In this document: piece by piece, positions 61,102 to 64,000 of the stretch
Layout of the letters: each line of letters starts with the position of its first letter
Numbering within the stretch: position 1 is the stretch's first letter
Source of the DNA: Cryobacterium luteum
GTDB lineage: Bacteria; Actinomycetota; Actinomycetes; Actinomycetales; Microbacteriaceae
Assembly: GCF_900110125.1 (NCBI RefSeq)
Contig: NZ_FOCN01000012.1
Location: forward strand, 37,075-101,074
DNA length: 64,000 nucleotides
Direction: 5' to 3'
The notes under the pieces: model-generated
The model's input: the letters and a program-made list of their open reading frames with translations, nothing else
What the model was told of the DNA's origin: nothing
The model's database searches: none
Position numbers and translations under genes: made by a program

Positions 61102-62613
61102 GTGCCCAAAATTCTCATTGTCGGTGGCGGTTACGCCGGTTTTTACACGGCGTGGAAGCTCGAGAAATGGCTGCGATCCGGCGAAGCCGAGGTCACCATT
61201 GTTGACCCACTGCCGTACATGACGTACCAGCCCTTCCTGCCGGAGGTCGCGGCCGGGTCCATCGAACCGCGTCACGCGGTCGTGTCGCACCGTCGTCACC
61301 TGAAGAAGACCAATGTCGTCTCGGCCAAGGTCACGCACGTGAACCACGCTGAGAAGACCGCGACGATCACACCGCCGATCGGTGAGCCGTACGAGTTCAC
61401 GTACGACATCGTCGTGGTCACTGCCGGCGCAGTGTCGCGCACCTTCCCCATCCCGGGCGTCGCCGACCAGGCCATCGGCCTCAAGACCATCGAAGAGGCC
61501 GTCGCCATTCGCGATCGCGTGCTCACCAACTTCGACCAGGCCGCAGCGCTTCCGGCTGGACCTGAGCGCGAGCGCCTGCTCACCTTCGTCGTGGTCGGTG
61601 GCGGGTTCGCCGGTATCGAGGTCTTCGCCGAGCTGCGTTCCTTCGCGACGTCGCTGCTCACCCTCTACCCGGAGATCAGCTTCGAAGAGACCAATTTTCA
61701 CCTCATCGAAGCCATGGGTCGCATCATGCCCGAGGTTTCCCTCAAGACGAGCCTGTGGGTCATCGACAATCTGGCCGGCCGCGGTGCCCAGATTCACCTC
61801 GACACCCAGCTGACCAGCGCCGTCGACGGCAAGATCGAACTCTCCACCGGCGAGACCTTCGAGACCGACCTCATCGTCTGGACCGCCGGCGTCATGGCCA
61901 ACCCGACGATCGTGCGCCACACCGACCTTCCCATTGAAGAGCGCGGTCGCCTGCAGGTTCGGGCAGACCTGCGCGTCGGAACCGAAGATGACATCATCAC
62001 CGATGCCTGGGGCGCCGGTGACGTCAGCTGCGTCCCCGACCTGAGCGGCGGCGGCGTCGGCGGCAACTGCGTACCCAACGCCCAGCACGCCGTGCGTCAG
62101 GGCAAACTGCTCGCCAAGAACCTCGTCGCCGTGCTGCGCGGCGAAGAGCCCGTGCAGTACCTGCACAAGAACTTGGGCGCTGTCGCCGGCCTTGGCATTG
62201 GAGTCGGCGTGTTCCAGAGCGGCAACCTGGCTATCAAGGGCATGCCGGCCTGGTTCGCCCACCGCGGATACCACGGTCTCGCCATGCCGAGCTGGGAGCG
62301 CAAGCTGCGCGTGGTCTGGGGCTGGGTCAACAACGTGTTCCTCGGCCGCGATGTGGTCTCGCTGAGCGCCACCGAGAACCCGCGCGCCGTGTTCGAAGAG
62401 TTCGCGTCGCGTCCGAAACCGCCGGCACCAGCCGCCGCGCCCGTAGCACCCGCAGCCAAGGCGCCGACCGCCCCGCGCGCGCCCCGTGCGCCGCGCAAGC
62501 CCACGGTCAAGGCCGCCGCAGCGGATGCCGCTGCTGGCACCACCAAGGCTCCCACCACAGCCAACGCACCGGTTGCAGAGAAGGCGTCCGCCGAGGCATC
62601 CGCTTCGAAGTAG
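61102..62613 (+). CDS. ndh: Type II NADH dehydrogenase (NDH-2)
   Basis: A 503-residue membrane-associated flavoprotein passing electrons from NADH to menaquinone without pumping protons. FAD motif ILIVGGGYAGFYTAWKLE at the N-terminus, YMTYQPFLPEVAAGSIEPRH near 38, NAD motif FVVVGGGFAGIEVFAELR near 165, and ADLRVGTEDDIITDAWGAGDVSCVPD near 290. The last 65 residues are an Ala/Pro/Lys low-complexity tail not usual for NDH-2. GTG 61102 follows GGAGG. A perfect terminator follows. Confidence 0.93.
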   Translation: MPKILIVGGGYAGFYTAWKLEKWLRSGEAEVTIVDPLPYMTYQPFLPEVAAGSIEPRHAVVSHRRHLKKTNVVSAKVTHVNHAEKTATITPPIGEPYEFTYDIVVVTAGAVSRTFPIPGVADQAIGLKTIEEAVAIRDRVLTNFDQAAALPAGPERERLLTFVVVGGGFAGIEVFAELRSFATSLLTLYPEISFEETNFHLIEAMGRIMPEVSLKTSLWVIDNLAGRGAQIHLDTQLTSAVDGKIELSTGETFETDLIVWTAGVMANPTIVRHTDLPIEERGRLQVRADLRVGTEDDIITDAWGAGDVSCVPDLSGGGVGGNCVPNAQHAVRQGKLLAKNLVAVLRGEEPVQYLHKNLGAVAGLGIGVGVFQSGNLAIKGMPAWFAHRGYHGLAMPSWERKLRVVWGWVNNVFLGRDVVSLSATENPRAVFEEFASRPKPPAPAAAPVAPAAKAPTAPRAPRAPRKPTVKAAAADAAAGTTKAPTTANAPVAEKASAEASASK

Positions 62614-62623
62614 GTTCACTGCA

Positions 62624-62660
62624 AAGTGCTGCCGGGCGATTTCATTGCCCGGCAGCACTT
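62624..62660 (+). terminator. Terminator of ndh
   Basis: AAGTGCTGCCGGGC and GCCCGGCAGCACTT pair perfectly over 14 bases with a nine-base loop, ten bases after the ndh stop. No U-run. Confidence 0.85.
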
Positions 62661-62687
62661 ACGCTGTAACTGCCCGTCTTCGGGCAC

Positions 62688-62764
62688 GCCCCCATAGCCC
62701 AATTGGCAGAGGCAGACGACTTAAAATCGTCACAGTCTGGGTTCAAGTCCCAGTGGGGGCACCA
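62688..62764 (+). tRNA. tRNA with anticodon UAA (nominally tRNA-Leu), short variable arm, CCA encoded
   Basis: Acceptor GCCCCCA/TGGGGGC, anticodon stem GACGA/TCGTC with loop CTTAAAA giving TAA, T-arm CTGGG-TTCAAGT-CCCAG, discriminator A and an encoded CCA. The variable region is five bases (ACAGT), so it is a class I molecule, unlike normal leucine tRNAs, which have a long variable arm. Such a UAA tRNA may be known in other Actinobacteria; amino-acid identity is less sure than the structure. Confidence 0.92.
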
Positions 62765-63000
62765 CGAATACTTCTCCGCTGATCTGGGCTTTAACTCGTA
62801 CCAACGTATGGGAATGGATCCGTTGTGTGGGCGACCCGCCTGGCGATCGGCAAGCTGCCGCCGAGCCTGCTTCGGCAGACCGCCCGGCACAATGTAGCGA
62901 CGGTGTCGGCCCGGTACCCGGCGCAGGGCTGCACCTGGCGGCGGGATCGCCAACCGGCGGGACGCCGTGAGCAGCCCTAACAGCGCTCATCACGTTCTCA
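62765..63000. other. Gap after the tRNA, no gene recognised
   Basis: Short open frames on both strands exist but none has a convincing start or family. On the plus strand about 45 codons before 62970 read like a coding remnant (RLAIGKLPPSLLRQTA), without a usable start. I see no repeat of the tRNA 3' end inside the window. Confidence 0.4.
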
Positions 63001-63456
63001 TTGGTGGGTGGCGCCGCTGCCGCAACGGCCGCGACAATTCAACTGTGGTCGCCCTGGGCAGAATCCCCGGACGCCATCGCCACCTACACGTTGCCGAGCG
63101 GAGCGGAGTGTGAACTCCGGATCGGCAACGTTAACGGAAGCGATCCTGAAGCAGTCCGTGCAGTCCGGGACCTTTACCGGGCCGCGAGCATTGATGCCCT
63201 TCTCACCCAAGAAACGATCGATGAAACCGTCGCTCAACTCCGGACTGAAGAATCCACGTGGATGAACGACGATGGGTCCACGGAGGCCGCAGGGTACGGA
63301 ACTGTCCACTACAGCGCCGACTCCGAGTATGATTCCGCCGTCAATCGCATCTTGACCAACACACTTAGCAGCGAGCTCGCCCGGCAAGGCATTGATGGAT
63401 CCGAGTCCAATCTCCGCTACGACGGGGAGGGCAACTGCCCCGGTGCAGACTGGTGA
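63001..63456 (+). CDS. Putative exported or membrane-anchored protein, N-terminus uncertain
   Basis: A 151-residue frame from TTG 63001. A hydrophobic segment at its start (TALITFSLVGGAAAATAAT) begins before the TTG and runs back to an in-frame TGA at 62968 with no ATG or GTG, so the gene may have lost its true 5' end. The rest is acidic and polar with two cysteines (AECELRIGN and GNCPGADW). I do not recognise a family. GTGA overlap with the following sigma-factor gene suggests a shared message and perhaps a partner role. Confidence 0.6.
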   Translation: MVGGAAAATAATIQLWSPWAESPDAIATYTLPSGAECELRIGNVNGSDPEAVRAVRDLYRAASIDALLTQETIDETVAQLRTEESTWMNDDGSTEAAGYGTVHYSADSEYDSAVNRILTNTLSSELARQGIDGSESNLRYDGEGNCPGADW

Positions 63457-64000
63457 TTCGGAACCCAACGGATTCGGCCCTCCGCCTCACTGATGTTCTG
63501 TCTCTCAACACCCCCGATCTACTGCGATACCTAGAACGTCGGCTCAACCGCGACGATGCCGCCGATGCCCTTGCAGATCTGATGACCATCGGGTGGCGGC
63601 GAGCAAATGCGTTGCCGACAGGTCCGGAACAAGCGAGAATGTGGCTCTTCGGGATCGCCCGCCACGTCGTTGCTAACGCCGCGCGTACAGAACGGCGACA
63701 GTCGAATCTTGCCGAACGACTTCGCGAAACTCTCCGAACCACGCCCGCAGAGCTCCGGTCTATCGATGAAGACGCCGAGGTCCGAGATGCCATAGCCCGT
63801 CTCGCACCCGACCAGGCTGAGCTCGTTCGGCTTATCCACTGGGAGGGGTTTTCCATCGCCGAAGCCGGCAAGATCTTGGGCATCAGCGCCTCCACAGCTC
63901 GAACGCGATATCAACGCGCGCGAGCAGACCTCAAAGCCGCGCTCTCGCTCCACGGTGACGCGCAAATATATGCTCGCGATAATCCGCGCGCAATCGTTGC
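63453..64000 (+). CDS. ECF-like sigma-70 family sigma factor (partial, C-terminus off the right edge)
   Basis: From GTG 63453 there are about 182 codons to the edge without a stop. Region 2-like: DLLRYLERRLNRDDAADALADLMTIGWRRANALP and ARMWLFGIARHVVANAARTERR. Region 4-like: EVRDAIARLAPDQAELVRLIHWEGFSIAEAGKILGISASTARTRYQRARADLKAAL, a helix-turn-helix for the -35 element. It would direct RNA polymerase to an unknown regulon. The partner gene upstream (rather than downstream, where anti-sigma factors usually lie) is exported. Base composition is lower in GC than the rest of the window. Confidence 0.85.
   Translation, partial: MIRNPTDSALRLTDVLSLNTPDLLRYLERRLNRDDAADALADLMTIGWRRANALPTGPEQARMWLFGIARHVVANAARTERRQSNLAERLRETLRTTPAELRSIDEDAEVRDAIARLAPDQAELVRLIHWEGFSIAEAGKILGISASTARTRYQRARADLKAALSLHGDAQIYARDNPRAIV

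Noticed and set aside
62642..62953. Minus- and plus-strand short frames across the UAA tRNA
   Set aside because: Their sequences (such as WCPHWDLNPD and DDLKSSQSGFKSQWG) are the usual spurious translations of a tRNA gene.

Overview
The window is a high-GC chromosomal segment of an actinobacterium, most likely family Microbacteriaceae (a Cryobacterium-like genus is a guess). Reasons: strong G/C third positions, actinobacterial neighbourhoods (eno - ftsB/divIC-like - DUF501; metG - tatD - rsmA - ispE - ABC-F; glmU - prs - L25 - pth - mfd - mazG), a Pmt-type mannosyltransferase divergent from rsmI, and dense GCGGATGC/GCATCCGC words. No insertion sequence, prophage or CRISPR array is visible.

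Layout. 1-9.4 kb: partial recQ (-), an unassigned protein, M18 aminopeptidase, DUF2236 protein, sugar porter, a catalytically degenerate DnaQ-like protein, and an rnhA-traR/dksA pair (-). 9.5-14.8 kb: nitrate uptake and reduction (narK, nasC-like, nasB-like), with no nitrite reductase in view. 14.9-17 kb: tatA, tatC and a Tat-exported ferritin-like protein. 17-26.3 kb: DUF4287 protein, membrane molybdoenzyme, DUF3516 helicase, sulfurtransferase, LysM lipoprotein, serine deaminase, fatty-acid desaturase. 26.4-38.6 kb: Pmt, rsmI, then metG-tatD-rsmA-ispE-ABC-F and the methionine importer metQNI with a MarR regulator. 38.7-53.7 kb: tRNA-Gln, glmU-prs, gnd, a gluconate operon with its GntR regulator, L25, pth, mfd, nhaA, mazG. 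53.7-62.7 kb: ABC exporter, hisS, eno, ftsB-like, DUF501, S8 protease, NDH-2. 62.7-64 kb: a tRNA with anticodon UAA, followed by a lower-GC end holding a secreted protein and an ECF-like sigma factor cut by the right edge.

How genes work together: NarK imports nitrate for the NasC/NasB-like reductase; gluconate permease, gluconokinase and 6-phosphogluconate dehydrogenase feed gluconate into the pentose phosphate pathway; GlmU and Prs make cell-wall and nucleotide precursors; MetNIQ imports methionine; TatA/TatC probably export the ferritin-like protein beside them.

The strongest pattern beyond single genes is in the start regions. At least eight real genes and one short leader ORF have a TANNNT -10 hexamer exactly six bases before an ATG or GTG, with no ribosome-binding site: the layout of leaderless mRNAs. 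The same rule exposes short leader ORFs overlapping the starts of eno and mazG. Two further genes appear to start at non-standard codons (pth at CTG, the LysM lipoprotein at ATT).
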